DNA of 64,000 nucleotides from Neonectria sp. B-13 (taxonomy: Eukaryota; Ascomycota; Sordariomycetes; Hypocreales; Nectriaceae), in assembly GCA_002682825.1 (NCBI GenBank), contig NOKP01000025.1:439746-503745 (forward strand), given 5' to 3'. Each line of letters begins with the position of its first letter. Within the stretch, counting starts at the first letter, position 1. Under the pieces are notes generated by a model. It was not told the origin of the DNA. It searched no databases and worked only from the letters and a program-made list of their open reading frames with translations. Positions 11,345-23,655 of the stretch are shown in pieces. Position numbers and translations under genes: made by a program.

Positions 11345-11975
11345 GACTGGGAGATGGCCTTCTATGGGATATGGATGGAAAGAAAAGGAGGGTTGGAATG
11401 TGTTATGGAAACAGAGACGGACGACAGAAATAACGAATATATGTGAATGAATCGAGTTGAGTCCTCCGTGATTTAAGTGATAGTGTCTGAATCGTCGGGA
11501 CCCGGGACGCTGGACGGGCCGGGCCCACTCGGGATGGATCCATTGACCGATGACCACTTGAGCTGGAAGGAAAGTGCAGGCGCGTCTCGTCCAGTCGCAA
11601 TCCCTGATTCATGGAGAAGAAAAAAAAGTCGGCTCTAATTTTCTAAGCCTCCAGAAGAGAACAATGACAGTTGCACCTGCTTCCCTTGCTCCTGCAACAC
11701 CGAACTAATTAATCCTCTTAATAAAATTTCTTCTTCTTTTCCGTCACCCACACGCTCTCTGTCTTCACGACACCCCATCCTACCTTAACGGCACTTTGGG
11801 ATCTGCGGAAGTAGAGAGTGCTCGTCATTGTCTTGAATCTCCTGCACCTGATCCTCCCTCAGCTCTCTGTCCCTCCCATCGCATCGCCGGCCATCCCGCG
11901 CGGCGCAAGTCGACAACTCCAAAATCACGATCAATAATTGCATCCAATCGAGACGAAATCAACCAGAACTGAGCC
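11345..11975. other. Intergenic, same-strand genes (Zn2Cys6 protein to RIM2)
   Basis: About 630 nt. It holds the 3' end of the Zn2Cys6 gene and the RIM2 promoter and leader; C/T-rich stretches begin at about 11725. No gene seen. Confidence 0.5.
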
Positions 11976-13336
11976 ATGACGGCCGCCTCCCAAATGACGG
12001 TCCCTCAGTCTACGACGCTGGTCGCCAGCCGCGACGAACGGCCCTTTAGTCACACCAAGACGCCCAGAGATCACGCTGCACTGATGCAGTCTCGGGAGAC
12101 GGGCGATGTCATCCCCGATGATACTATGGCCGATGGCACTGTCAAGGCTTTGCCGTTTGCCAAGTCATGGGTGCACCTTGTCGCCGGCGCGTACGTCTAC
12201 TTCTTCCTTTGCAGTGTGCGATTGCAATTGCTTTACTACAACTGCTCTCCTACAAGCAACCGCTCTGTTAAACTGGAGGCAACAAGCTAACGCATATGGC
12301 CCTTCTCTAGAGCCGGCGGCATGACGGCCGCAACCCTCACAGCACCCCTCGACGTCCTCAAGACACGACTGCAGTCCGACTTCTACCAGGCCCAGATCCG
12401 AGCCACGCGCGAGGCCCAGATGCAAACCCTCGGCCGCCTCAATCCCGCTCGCGGCGCCCTCTACCACCTCAACGACACTCTGCAGATTCTCGGCTCCGTC
12501 TACAAAAATGAAGGCTGGCGCGCTCTCTTCAAGGGCCTCGGTCCCAACCTCGTTGGCGTCATCCCCGCCCGCAGCATCAACTTCTACGTCTACGGCAACG
12601 GCAAACGCATCATCTCCCAGTACGCCAACCAAGGCCGTGAGGCTCCCTGGGTCCACCTCACCGCCGGCGTCGCTGCCGGCGTCGTCACTTCCACCGTCAC
12701 AAACCCCATCTGGATGATCAAGACCCGTCTGCAGCTCGACAAGAACGTCTCGGAGCGCAGCGGTGGTGCCAAGCTCCGCCAGTACCGCAACAGCTACGAC
12801 TGTGTGCGCCAGATCCTGCGCGACGAGGGCGCCCGCAGCCTCTACCGGGGCATGAGCGCCAGCTACCTCGGTGTCGTCGAGTCGACTATGCACTGGATGC
12901 TGTACGAGCAGATCAAGGTGTCCCTCGCCCGAAGGGAGGCCGAGATCGTACGCAGCGGTAGGGACAAGACGTGGTGGGACAAGACGATCGACTGGACGGG
13001 CAAGGTAGGCGCTGCCGGCAGTGCCAAGTTGGTCGCTGCCGTCATCGCATATCCCCACGAGGTGCGATTTCACTCTTTTCCCTTCTTTTACCACTTCACG
13101 ACATGCTAACTCTCGAGAATTAGGTTGCTCGAACGCGACTACGACAGGCGCCGATAGACGGCGGCCTCCCCAAGTACACCGGATTGGTCCAGTGCTTCAA
13201 ACTCGTCTGGGTCGAGGAGGGCCTCATGGGTCTCTACGGCGGCCTGACGCCTCATCTCATGCGCACCGTGCCCAGCGCCGCCATCATGTTCGGCATGTAC
13301 GAGGGCATCCTCCGTCTCTTCAACACGCCTGCCTAG
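11976..13336 (+). CDS. RIM2: Mitochondrial pyrimidine nucleotide carrier RIM2
   Basis: Three exons (11976-12190, 12311-13061, 13124-13336) give 392 residues. It has the three Solcar repeats with signatures PLDVLKTRLQ, PIWMIKTRLQ and PHEVARTRLRQ. An extra loop between the first signature and EGWRALFKGLGPNLVGV is typical of Rim2/SLC25A33-36 carriers. Residues 1-55 are hydrophilic and lie ahead of the first membrane helix (WVHLVAGA). Role from family knowledge: exchange of pyrimidine (deoxy)nucleotides across the inner mitochondrial membrane, needed for mitochondrial DNA and RNA synthesis. Substrate is inferred from the family. Confidence 0.92.
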
Positions 13337-14517
13337 AGGTAGGCCATGACGAAGAGGCATCGGTGACAACGCTAAAATGGGGTTCATGACACACAAAACA
13401 AAAAGGTACTACGGGTGTTTCCATTCTTGGCTCGTCACCTTGTAACACCACCATCATAATTTGAAAACGAAAACGAAGTTCCACCGGAGCTGGGAGAAGA
13501 AAGACGCATTCCGCTCATGGATCGCCGAAATCTCTGGATAGAGCACCGACGATCCAAATGTATATTACTATCAGTTCCCCCGGTCCGGGGCGTACCGGGG
13601 AGCCAACGAAAACCATGACGACACCGAAGGAGGGAAGGGCAAGAAAATTTAGGCGTCTCGACATTGCGGCGTTTGGCCGACTGGTTGACGGACAGGCTTG
13701 TAGACGAAGAGACCACATACACACGCTCACACATTACATGTACAATAAGGGGGGAGGCGCATTTTGCATCTGCATAGGTTCTTCCGTATGGACACTCATC
13801 GCTTTTTATCTTTCCAATGTACCACCACCATATTAGGTGCATAGAACATAGAACTTCCAACTCCCGCTGAGCTTTTTCGGTTTGGGGGAATGATGTCAAT
13901 CTGACGCTGGATATCATTGGACACGTGCGACCCATCCGCTTTCGTTTCGGAGTGCCTTCCTTTTTTTTTTTGGTTCCTTCTGTGGGAGAATGGCAATGTT
14001 TCTGGATCAGGAATGACGAGAAGTGCAGCAAAATACAAGAAGAAAATAAGTCCAACAAACGCCCCCCACTTCCTCCGGATTTGAAGCAGCGGTCGTGCTG
14101 CTGGCAAAATGTAGTACAACCAGAGAGAGAAGAAAAATCGAAGAGACGGGAAGAGTTAATGACCAACGAGGGCTGGCTGAAGCAAAGGACCGACCGGGTT
14201 TACCCACACGGGGGTCAAGGGGGACAAACAGAAGGCTTTTGTACGGGTGGAAGTGAAGGTTGAGAAAGGAGGGTCCCTCTGACATGTCGTCTCTTCGTCC
14301 CCAGTCACCCAACTTGTCTGGTTTCTTGGTTCTCTGTGCCATTCTCGGGGGGGGTTGATCATGCGGTGGGACGGAGATTCTCAAGGGGAGTGTCTCTTTG
14401 GCTGGCGGGTCGCTGTCGCTTGCGAAGCTTCCGTGGGGTTCGGGAGGTGGAAGCGGCAGAGGAAGAGGCTGGGTGATAAGAGGACATGGTGATGAAGGAC
14501 CAGATTAGGCGACGGGG
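13337..14517. other. Convergent 3' region between RIM2 and SNX3
   Basis: About 1.2 kb between two genes that point towards each other, so it should hold two 3' untranslated regions. Several open frames of 60-240 codons on both strands lack coding character. No gene supported. Confidence 0.5.
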
Positions 14518-15175
14518 TCACCATGCGTTGCGGTCCCAGTTGGGGTCTGCGGGTGCCAATTAGTGAGTTTTCGGCCCGTATTCAGATACGTGCAATACGT
14601 CGCAATCGCGACGTCACGGTAAATTGCGCGATATGAAGTACGAATGGAGGGGGAGGGGGGGCTTACCCTGGACAAAAGCGGCCAGGACCTTGCTCCCCGT
14701 CTGTAGCAGCGGGTGGCCGACGACAATCTTGAGGAACTTCTCCAAGCCGGCACGACGGCCCTCGATGACATCGTCGCTAAAGCGGTTGGTGAAGACCTTG
14801 CCGGGGAGCGGGGGAATGGTGACGCGGGCGCTCTCGCGCTCGAGGATGTCGCGGAAGTACTCAAAGTCGGAGTAGCGGCGGCGGACGCTGCTCTGTCGCA
14901 GCTTGAAGGCGGGGATGTTGGTGCGGCACATGATCTCGTAGTCGGTGTACATGTGGCGGCCCATGCCGTGAGTTCGGGGGTTGCGGACCTGGAGAGCGGT
15001 GTTTAGAGAAACATGAGAGGAGGGAGGTTGGTTCTTGTTTGATGCGGTGGTGCAGCTTGCGACAGCCATGACGAGAGGGAGGGGGAGGGGAGGGGAGGAA
15101 GCTCACCTCAATCTCGAGGAAGTTCTCCGGGGGTCCGTAGATCTCGTCGAAGCTCTGCTGGCGCGTGTCGGGCAT
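14518..15175 (-). CDS. SNX3: Sorting nexin 3 (PX domain, retromer cargo adaptor)
   Basis: Three exons (15175-15107, 14988-14667, 14546-14518) give 139 residues; the last exon encodes only DPNWDRNAW. Nearly the whole protein is a PX domain with the PI3P-binding residues in [14 protein letters not shown], the PPLPGK loop and [18 protein letters not shown]. Role: binds endosomal PI3P and, with retromer, returns cargo from endosomes to the Golgi (yeast Grd19/Snx3). Start: the ATG at 15175 gives MPDTRQQSF; the codons before it read QS, whereas related proteins start MQA-PDTRQQ, so a tiny upstream coding exon is possible. Length is close to the family's usual 140-160. Confidence 0.93.
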
Positions 15176-16599
15176 GGACTGGAGGATGGGCCGGTGGAAG
15201 AGGCCCTTGGGAGACTCGGGGGACTCGGCGCCGGCTCCATGGCCGGGATCCTGTTCGGAAGCCAGTTTGGCGGTTGTTGTTGGTGGAGGCGGGTGGGTTG
15301 GTTATGATAAAGCGCGGGGAAGTGGGGGGTCGCCGATGAGAGTCTATGCGCCTGCGCTGGGAGAAGGAGGGCGAAGCTGTTCACGATGCTGGGGTTGCGG
15401 TGGTGATGTTGGTGGTTAGCGGTTGGTGGTTTTTGTCGCGCGCCGAGAGAGGGAACAGGGAAACCAGGTCAGATATGGCGATGACAGAGCAGGTTGGCAA
15501 ATGGCGGGGCTGTTTCCTTGTGAGGAAGGCGGGGACGGGACGAGCAAGGGTGGGTGGTAGGTAAGTAGCACTTGCCCGCCTGCCGTTTTGTCAACTTAGC
15601 CAATGACCTATTCAGCCTTTTAGGACTCAGGTAGGGGATTTAGTAACGAATCTATAGGTCCCCTTTATTACGTAGGTATTCTACGCAGATTGAAACGTTG
15701 CTCTCTTCTAACTTATGTGCTACATCAGGGAATAAGTTGTTGAGTTCTGCTGATCGCCCATCTACACACAGAGTACGAAGTAGTTTGACTACGATACCCA
15801 CTACGAATCAACCAACGGACGATCCAGCGTAGCACCGCTTACGGCAAACAAGGTCCTGGCGTATCACAGAGACCGTATTAACCCTGGCTGGCTATAGCGA
15901 ATACAATCACCAACTCAGCCCTTCCCGATTTGTTCCAGGTACTTAGGCGAGTGATGTCTTATCGTTCTCTGCTTGTAGGGTTCTCATCAGGCACCAACCT
16001 GTTTGCTTACCTCTCGGTCTAGGTAGGTAGGTAGGCAGGCCTATACGAGCAAGAATGGGATAGCGCCTCGTACTCTTCGTTGCCAGTGCGGCATCTACCC
16101 TCACTCTCCTCCTCTTACGACACCCCCAATCGTTGCAGACCTAAAGCTGCCGCCTGGTTCACTTCGTATTAATCGAGCCCGATCGGGGACAAGTACGTAG
16201 CCCATAGATAGTTACACCATACATCGGTTCACCAGCTTCCCAGGCTCCAATATTAATACTGGTCATCACACGTCTTTCTTTGGGCTGCAGGTTACTTTTA
16301 CCTCTGCTGCATGCTCTTCCGACATGATCCATCGACGTCATTCCACTCCCAAAGCCTACTCTCATTAATATAGTATCCCGCCTCCACATGGCAGGCCAAC
16401 TATCACAAATAGCGGAACGGAAAGCATGCAAGTTTAGTCCCATGTCTTTGGATTTTCGCCGTGGTCTAGCGGTTGCGTTATTCAGGCCATCACCGCAAAA
16501 CGAAAAGCGTGCATCTACATATATAACAAATAAGTAGGTAGATAGATAGTTGTGCATTGTGTTGTACAGATTATATTGGCGCATACTTCACCCCTAGCT
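15176..16599. other. Intergenic, no gene seen
   Basis: About 1.4 kb upstream of SNX3 and downstream of the SF3A1 region. It is more AT-rich than its surroundings, with many GTAGGTA and TACGTA words, a short (AGGT)n run at about 16019-16034, and one TACGAAGTA at 15774-15782. A perfect tRNA-like A box at 16458 has no partner B box. Confidence 0.5.
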
Positions 16600-17024
16600 C
16601 GTCTCGCTCGGTGGAGGAGAGTCTAGTGACTCGACATTGACGGCAGCAGGCATCTCCCAGCCTGCTGAGACACTGATCGCCTCGCCAATCTTCTGAATAA
16701 TGTTGTGAGAATGTTTCTGCTGCCTCCTCGGTCAAGATTGACTGTTCCCTCCTCCTTCTCATTGCTTGCAGGCCGGCCTCTGTGGGGAGGATTTGAGCTG
16801 AAACAGGACAAATGAGCCCCTGAAATCACGAAATTCAAACGCCAGATGTGCCTCACCTTGGGCCTTGCCTATCAACGCCAAACAAATCTCTCGTATACTC
16901 AGGACTTCCGCTGCTGAAGAGGGTGTTTGAGATGCGGGTCCCTTGGCAGCCACCGCGGTAGCTACTAGTTCCGGTGCAGTGAGCTCTGTGTCTTCTGCGC
17001 TGGACTTTCCTCGGCGGTCGTCAT
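16595..17024 (-). pseudogene. Small gene candidate with broken frame, function unknown
   Basis: Directly behind SF3A1 (41 nt gap) on the same strand. Three coding-like blocks can be read but do not share one frame. Block 1 starts at ATG 17024 (MTTAEESPAQ). Block 2 (about 17002-16857) reads EDTELTAPELVATAV and ends SIREICLALIGKAQ. It continues over a good intron (16856-16780, GTGAGG...CACAG) into EAGLQAMRRRREQSILTEEA. Block 3 (about 16710-16595) reads HNIIQKIGEAISVSAGWEMP and ends SPPPSETS and a stop. One-base shifts are needed between blocks 1 and 2 and between 2 and 3. Possible meanings: a decayed gene, sequencing indels, or unrecognised introns (a poor GTCAAT donor at 16742 with acceptor at 16673 would restore frame in the last part). 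I do not recognise the family. Confidence 0.35.
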
Positions 17025-17064
17025 TTCGTGGGTTAACTCCTGCGCCAGGTCAGGTGAAGCGGCC

Positions 17065-18733
17065 TCACTTCTTGTCGGCAAACTTCTGGTGAATAGCACG
17101 GATCTGCTCTTCGACATTGGCGTTCTGCATGTGATTGAGCTGGGCTTGAGCCTTGCCATCCGGATTACCATCGAAGCTGTGGATGGCTGCCTTCTTCCTA
17201 CGGGCTAGCTCATCCTCGGACAAAGCCTGACCGGTGACTGGGTCAAAGACGTCGCTTCGCTGACTAGCGAGGCGCTTGAGATTGTTTGCTACGTCAACAT
17301 GTGAGAGGGTCGAGGCGGAGTAGCGTGAATCCGCCTTCGCCTTTTGTTCCTTCCAGCTTGGGTCCAGGAGCTCGACTAGGTGTGTGTTGTTAGCATAGGT
17401 GTTCGCGTGGCTTTTTAATACATCAATAGGACTTACTTCGCATATGCGCTTCGAGCTCGTTCATGGGGATTTGCTGTTTGCAGTTGGGACACAGTGCCAT
17501 CTGGGCACCCTGCCTGTTGGCAGCCTTCTGCGCCGCGCGGGGCACGTAGTTCTCTTTGATCTTCATCGGGGCAGCACCGCCACGAGCCTCGGTGTGTGCC
17601 TGCTGCTTCCTGGCCTGAGCCTCTGCACGCTCCTGGATCCGGCGCTCCTCTTCTTCCTCCTGGGCGGACCGGTGTGGTTGTTGAGGGCCGGAGGCGTAGG
17701 GTTGTGAGGGCGGAGGCATCTGGGGCTGGTAGGCTGGTTGCTGAGGGGCGAACCCGGGATGGACAGGGAGAGGGTAGGAGGGGCCCGCAACGGCAGGGGA
17801 AGCGTTATATACGGTCTCCTCACCAGGCATGGCCTCCTCGATACGTAGGTTGGAGCTTACGGAGGCATTGTTTCGGTCTTCGAGGGAGGCGTACTGCAGC
17901 TCATTCAGGTTCGTTGGGGGTGGCAGGTTGGTCTGCTCGTCAGCATCGTTGAAGGTGATGGTCTCGACAACGACGAAGTCACCCCAGTCGATCTGGGCGA
18001 AATCGGCCTTCTCCTTCTCTTCCTCCTCCTCCTTCTTCTGCCGCTCGGACTCCTGGAATTTGGCGTACTCGGCTCGCTGCTTGGCACGGTTCAGGACGAG
18101 GAACTTGTCATTGATGTTGGTCTCCAGGCTCTTCATGCGCTCCTCCTGAAGTTTCCCGCCCTCGCCACCAAGTCCGCTCGCCCTTAGAAGCGTTGTATAC
18201 TGGTCGACGATGTGCTGGAAGAAGTTGTGGAAGGTGTGGTTGGGGATGAGGAACTGAAACTGCGGGTTTCCAGCCTCGCGCTGGGCCAACTGGGTCATGA
18301 ACTGGCGTCCATTCTTGGCGACGAAGAGGGCAGCTAGGCGGATGACGTCCAAATCTTTCTGATTGATCCGAGGCATGCGCGCAGAGAACTGGAAGTCTGG
18401 GGGCTTGGGGGGGCCCTGGGGCTTTTCCGGCGCGGGGGCGGCATCTTCAGCGCGACCGCTGGCAATGGCTGTGCCGCGGCCAGCCTTGACCTCGCTGAGG
18501 CGCCACTGGTAGAAGGGATGGTAGGCGTCGGTGGGGTTGAGGAAGCTGAACTTTGGGTTCTGACTCTCCTTGTCGCGGATGCGATCTTCAAAGACGTTGC
18601 CGTTGCGCGCGACGTAGCCGGCCGTCTTCTCGAGGACGTTGCGAATCTCGCGCGGGGGAAGGACGACGCCGGCGGGGGGCTTGATGTCGTCGAGGACGGC
18701 GGCGGCATCGCCGTTTGTTGCGACAGCTGCCAT
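17065..18733 (-). CDS. PRP21: Splicing factor 3A subunit 1 (SF3A1/Prp21), SURP domains
   Basis: Two exons (18733-17437, 17375-17065; intron 61 nt) give 535 residues. Two SURP modules are clear: about 35-85 (TAGYVARNGNVFEDRI, FSFLNPTDAYHPFYQWRL) and about 130-185 (AALFVAKNGRQFMTQL, FQFLIPNHTFHNFFQHIV). The PRP21-like region follows, with a Glu/Lys-rich coiled coil, DWGDFVVVETITF and the CPNCKQQIPMNELEAHMR motif next to the intron. Downstream, the HMRIELLDPSWKEQ and RSDVFDPVTG blocks are as in the family. There is no C-terminal ubiquitin-like domain, unlike human SF3A1, which is normal in fungi. Role: U2 snRNP subunit needed for prespliceosome assembly, nuclear. The ATG at 18733 is the first ATG of the frame. 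Confidence 0.93.
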
Positions 18734-20336
18734 GGTTGACACGTCGATCTGTCTGTCTGGTTCTCGTCGCGAAGGGTTTGGCGAAGGGTGCTTGGGATGC
18801 GGCTAAGGAAATTTCGAGATGCGTGTGGCTAACGCGAAGCTCTGCCGGAGAAATGGTTGATCCGATGATGGATAGTGAGAGCTGCCATCAACCAGCGTAG
18901 CCACCCAGCAAGTAACTAATTGTAACTGCATGCGAATGCGACAGGGCAGTGAGACATTGCCCGCCAGAGAAAAGGCGTTATTGAGACACCGGAGACATGA
19001 ATAATCTGCTTAAACTCATAGCTTGTGGTTGGGTTTGTCTTGATACGATGATGCAATGCTTCAAGGTGAACAGATGCAATGCTGCCAACTCGCCAGCTAC
19101 CTAGACGACCATGTCTATTTCAGGATAGCTCCAGGAGAAGTGATCAATAGTCCGTACTATGAAAACAGAAGAGTCTAGATTATCCAACTCCACGTTCTGG
19201 CCGTAGACGATGTTTTGGGTCCTTCGTGCTGTACGAAGTAGAATTGTTACTACGGAAAATAGGGGGGCTTCCTGAGTTGGTTGGTCGGCCTGGTAGTCTT
19301 GCCGTCCACATGTCAGACAGACGCCAGTTAACTAAGCTGCGAAAAAGCCACCTTACAGCAAAAGTTACCCCTGTTGCGGCTGAAGCAACACTAAGGATGG
19401 AGGTACCTGCAGTGGCTTGGCCCCTTGATTTGCAACGTCGCCTGTACGACGGACGCCTTGCTCCCAACTCTTGGGGCAATTGAAGCGCGGTTTCTAGTGA
19501 ACAGTGCTGGATGACCAAGTCATTGAGTAAGGTATTGAGTTTGGAGAAGAAACAAAGACATCAAAAGTGTCAATGAGCTGTTTGTTTCAACGAGACACCC
19601 CTTGATAAGTCGCCGTCAGATCCTTTGCAGGGGTCAGACCGCCGCAGCGCTCGATGCCACTGTACCGGACGCCGGACGGGAGGTTTAGCGGGCCTCGGGG
19701 GCTTTTCATAGGGCGGACTGGGGTGGGTTTTGGGGGGTGCTGGGACAGGATGCAAGCCTGGGACGTGCTGGAACGAGCCCAGGGTGGGCTTAGCTCTCTG
19801 TACTGGCAGACTGGCAGTCAGCCGAAAAGGCCACTGTAGCTACAATTTGGGCTGGGCGCGCGGGTTGGTTGAGACTTGACAGAGAGAGGATCTCATCGCC
19901 AGTCGCCAGTCGCCCGTCGCACGCGCGTTGCATTATCCCCTGAGTGCTGACACTGGGAACTTTTTGCCTCTACTTTCTACCTTCACTTCTCCTTTCTCAT
20001 CCTCCATCGAGTGCAGTGCCTTTCACTCTCTCTCGCCATCGCCTCTCCCATCCATCCCGGAGGCTCTGCTGCGATTGACCCTCTCTCGGGTGTTCGCTGT
20101 CTTCTTCTACTCTTCCTTTTTTTCTGTCCTCAGCCACCGATGAGGTTTCTTTAATCTCCTGGCCTCTTCCATTCCTTACTCTCCTTTCTTTACTCCCCCA
20201 CCGACCACCGATCACCGAATCCCGATCGCTTCCTTCTCGCACTGCGACTCGAGAGAACACGACCTCTTCCCCTTAAACTCCCTGCGAGTCGAACCGGTCC
20301 GAGTCGAGTCGAGTTCCTCAGCTGTCCTCGTCCATC
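18734..20336. other. Divergent intergenic region between SF3A1 and PMT2
   Basis: About 1.6 kb with no supported gene. One TACGAAGTA lies at 19232-19240. A C/T-rich stretch at about 19970-20230 is probably the PMT2 5' leader, ending with the short direct repeat GAGTCGAGTCGAG just before the start. Confidence 0.5.
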
Positions 20337-23300
20337 ATGGCTCGTTCCAACCGGGGCAAGAGTCCCCAGCCGCCCATCAAGGGGCGGCAGCAACCTGTTG
20401 AGAAGCAACCGCAGCTCCAGCCGCAACAGCTCCAGCCGCAACAGCTTCAGCCCCAGGTGCAGCAACCTGTCTCCAAGCCCAAGGCCAAGTCCTCGGGCAA
20501 GAAGAAGATCGCCTCGTACAAGTCTGAGGGTGTCGAGGACAACGATGTCTTCCTCCTCCCCGTCTCCGACTACTGGGTCGTTCTCTCTCTCACCATCCTC
20601 GCCACTATCGTTCGCGTCTTCAAGATCTTCCAGCCCACCAGCGTCGTCTTCGACGAGGTCCAGTGAGTTGCCCTGCTCCTATCCGCGAGATGAAGCCTTC
20701 CCGCTAACCCTGCTTCCTCCAACAGCTTCGGCGGCTTTGCTTCCAAGTACATCAAGGGCAAGTTCTTTATGGACGTCCACCCTCCCCTGGCCAAGATGCT
20801 CATCGCCCTCACCGGATGGCTCGCTGGCTTTGACGGCAAGTTCGACTTCAAGGAGATTGGCAAGGACTACCTGGAGCCCGGCGTCCCATACGTCGCCATG
20901 CGCCTGTTCCCCGCCATCTGCGGTGTCCTACTCGCCCCATGCATGTTCCTCACCCTCAAGGCTGTCGGTTGCCGAACCATGACCGCTACCATGGGTGCTG
21001 GCCTCATCATTTTCGGTACGCCTCCTCCTATTTGACCGTCGCTCGCGCCCTCGTCGAGGTCCAATTGCTCCTCTATAATTCCCATACTGATTCACTGTGT
21101 AGAGAACGGTCTTCTGACCCAGGCACGCCTGATCCTCCTTGATTCGCCCTTGGTTGCTGCCACTGCCTTTACGGCCCTTGCCTTCTCCTGCTTCACCAAT
21201 CAGCACGAGCTCGGCCCCGAAAAGGCCTTCTCGCTGAGCTGGTGGTTCTGGCTCGTCCTCACCGGTCTTGGTCTTGGCATCACCGCCAGCATCAAGTGGG
21301 TTGGCTTGTTCACCATTGCTTGGGTTGGTGTTCTGACTCTGGTCCAACTCTGGGTTCTCCTCGGCGATAACAAGAACGTCAGCATGCGCCTTTGGTTCAA
21401 GCACTTCATGGCGCGTGTCTTCTCGCTCATTGTCATCCCCGCCACCTTCTACATGGCCATGTTCGCCATTCACTTCGCCATCCTTCAGAACCCTGGTGAC
21501 GGCGATGGCTTCATGAGCTCCGAGTTCCAGGCCACTCTGAACAGCAAGGGCATGAAGGACGTCCCCGCCGATGTCATCATGGGAAGCCGCGTCAGCATTC
21601 GCCATGTCAACACCCGCGGTGGCTACCTCCACTCTCACCCTCTCATGTACCCTACTGGTAGCAAGCAGCAGCAGATCACCCTCTATCCCCACAAGGACGA
21701 CAACAACATTTGGCTTCTTGAGAACCAGACCCAGCCCCTCGGTATCGACGGCGAGCCCATCAACGGCACCACGGCCTGGGACGCCCTCCCCGAGCCCCAG
21801 TATATCAAGCATGGCTCTGTCCTCCGTCTTTTCCACCGACCCACCAACCGTCGCCTCCACTCCCACGATGTCCGACCCCCGATTACCGAGGCTGAGTGGC
21901 AGAACGAGGTCTCTGCTTACGGTTACGAGGGCTTCGAAGGCGATGCCAATGATTACTTCCGTGTTGAGATTGTCAAGAAGCGATCCCACGGCGCCCTCGC
22001 CAAGGAGCGTGTCCGAACCATCGAGACCAAGTTCCGCCTCGTGCATGTCATGACTGGTTGCGTTCTCTTCTCCCACAAGGTCAAGCTCCCCGACTGGGCT
22101 TCCGAGCAGCAGGAGGTCACTTGTGCCAAGGGCGGTACCCTTCCCAACAGCTTGTGGTATATTGAATACAACGAGCACCCCTTGCTTGTAGATGGCGTCG
22201 AGAAGGTCAACTACCGCAAGCCCGGCTTCTTTGGCAAGTTCTGGGAGCTCCAGAAGGTCATGTGGGCCACCAACGCCGGTCTGACCGACTCCCACGCCTG
22301 GGACTCTCGTCCTGAGTCTTGGCCTATCCTCCGCCGCGGCATCAACTTCTGGGGCAAGCACCACACTCAGGTCTACCTTATCGGTAACCCTATCATCTGG
22401 TGGTCCACGACTGCGGCCATTGCCCTCTGGTTCCTGTTCAAGGGTGTTGCCGTTCTCCGATGGCAGCGCAGCTGCAACGACTACGCCAACGTCACATTCA
22501 AGCGTTTCGACTACGAGATCGGAACCTACGTTCTTGGCTGGGCCCTGCACTACTTCCCCTTCTACCTGATGCAACGTCAGCTCTTCCTTCATCATTACTT
22601 CCCAGCCCTGTACTTTGGCATCATCGCCCTCTGCCAGATCTTTGATTACCTCACTGCCCGTGTCCCCGGCATCGGTGTCCGTGAGAACCCCATTATCAAC
22701 AGGATTACCACCGTCGCCTTCCTCGTTCTCACCGCGGCCGTTTTCACCCTGTTCGCTCCTCTGGCTTACGGCAGCCCCTGGACCAAGGCCGAGTGCAAGC
22801 GAGTGAAGCTCTTCACCACCTGGGACTTTGACTGCAACACCTTTTTCGACAGCGTAAGTGCCTCCGAAGAAATCCCACAGAGAAAACTCCCGCAACGCGG
22901 ATGAACAAACGACATGTTCCACATGGCCCTCCCTCCATGCCGTGCTTGAACCTGCCGTTTGACGTACGCACTCATAAACAATGGCCAGGGAAACTTGACG
23001 CTAACATGACCTGATTTAGTATGACAAGTACACTCTCACCGAGGTTCCCACCATTAGTGAGTCGGCGGTTCCGACTACCTCGGCCAAGAAGGTCGAGCCC
23101 AAGAAGGCTGCCCCTCCCGCTGAGAAGGCCCCTGAGGTCAAGGCAGATGCCGGTATCTCGGGAGCGCCCCCCGTTGAGCAGCACCGAGTCATTGCCAAGG
23201 AGGAGAAGGTCGAGTACCGAGACCAGGACGGCAACCTCTTGGACCCCGAACAGGTCAAGGCTCTGGAAGGCAAGGTCGAGTTCAAGACCAAGTACGAGAC

Positions 23301-23655
23301 CCAGACCCGTGTCGTCGATGAGGCCGGCAACGAGCTCAACGCTCCTGAGGGCGGCTGGCCCAAGGACATGGGCGGCGTTGCCCCTCCTCACCCGGATGTC
23401 GAGGGCGCCAACAGCGAGACTATCAAGAGCGAGGCTGAAGAGGTCGTCCCTCCTCAGGACTACGAGGCTAGCCAAGATGGCGAGAAGGAGGCCGAGGAGT
23501 CCAAGCCTAAGCCTGCCAGCGAGGGCAAGGACGCCACCGCCAGCCAAGAGGGCGAGAAGCAGGCTGAGGCGGTCCAGGAGTCCCAGGAAGCTGAGGAGTC
23601 CAAGCCCGAGCCCGCCAGCGAGGAGAAAGGCGTTCCTGTTCACGAGGAGCTGTAA
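20337..23655 (+). CDS. PMT2: Dolichyl-phosphate-mannose protein O-mannosyltransferase, PMT2 family
   Basis: Four exons (20337-20662, 20726-21015, 21103-22853, 23020-23655) give 1000 residues. The catalytic loop 1 has [28 protein letters not shown], with the Asp-Glu pair conserved in PMTs. Multiple membrane helices, a lumenal MIR region (residues about 330-530; GSRVSIRHVNTRGGYLHSH, LLENQTQPL, GSVLRLFH) and the C-terminal membrane block follow. Role: transfers mannose from dolichyl-phosphate-mannose to Ser/Thr of secretory proteins in the ER, normally as a heterodimer with a PMT1-type partner. Odd: exon 4 adds a hydrophilic Glu/Lys/Pro-rich tail of about 210 residues with repeated AEESKPxPAS blocks, absent in yeast Pmt2 (about 760 residues). 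Retaining intron 3 would stop the protein at 22904 and remove that tail. The N-terminus has a Q-rich QLQPQ repeat. Confidence 0.94.

Noticed and set aside
12165..13094. 309-codon open frame antisense to RIM2
   Set aside because: Explained by the codon bias of RIM2 on the other strand; it also crosses a RIM2 intron.
16451..16520. tRNA-like A box TGGTCTAGCGG
   Set aside because: No GGTTCGANTCC B box and no acceptor pairing within 90 nt.
20928..22922. 664-codon open frame antisense to PMT2
   Set aside because: Mirror of a codon-biased gene (third-position C makes the opposite frame open); the protein is Val/Gly/Glu/Leu-rich with no domain.
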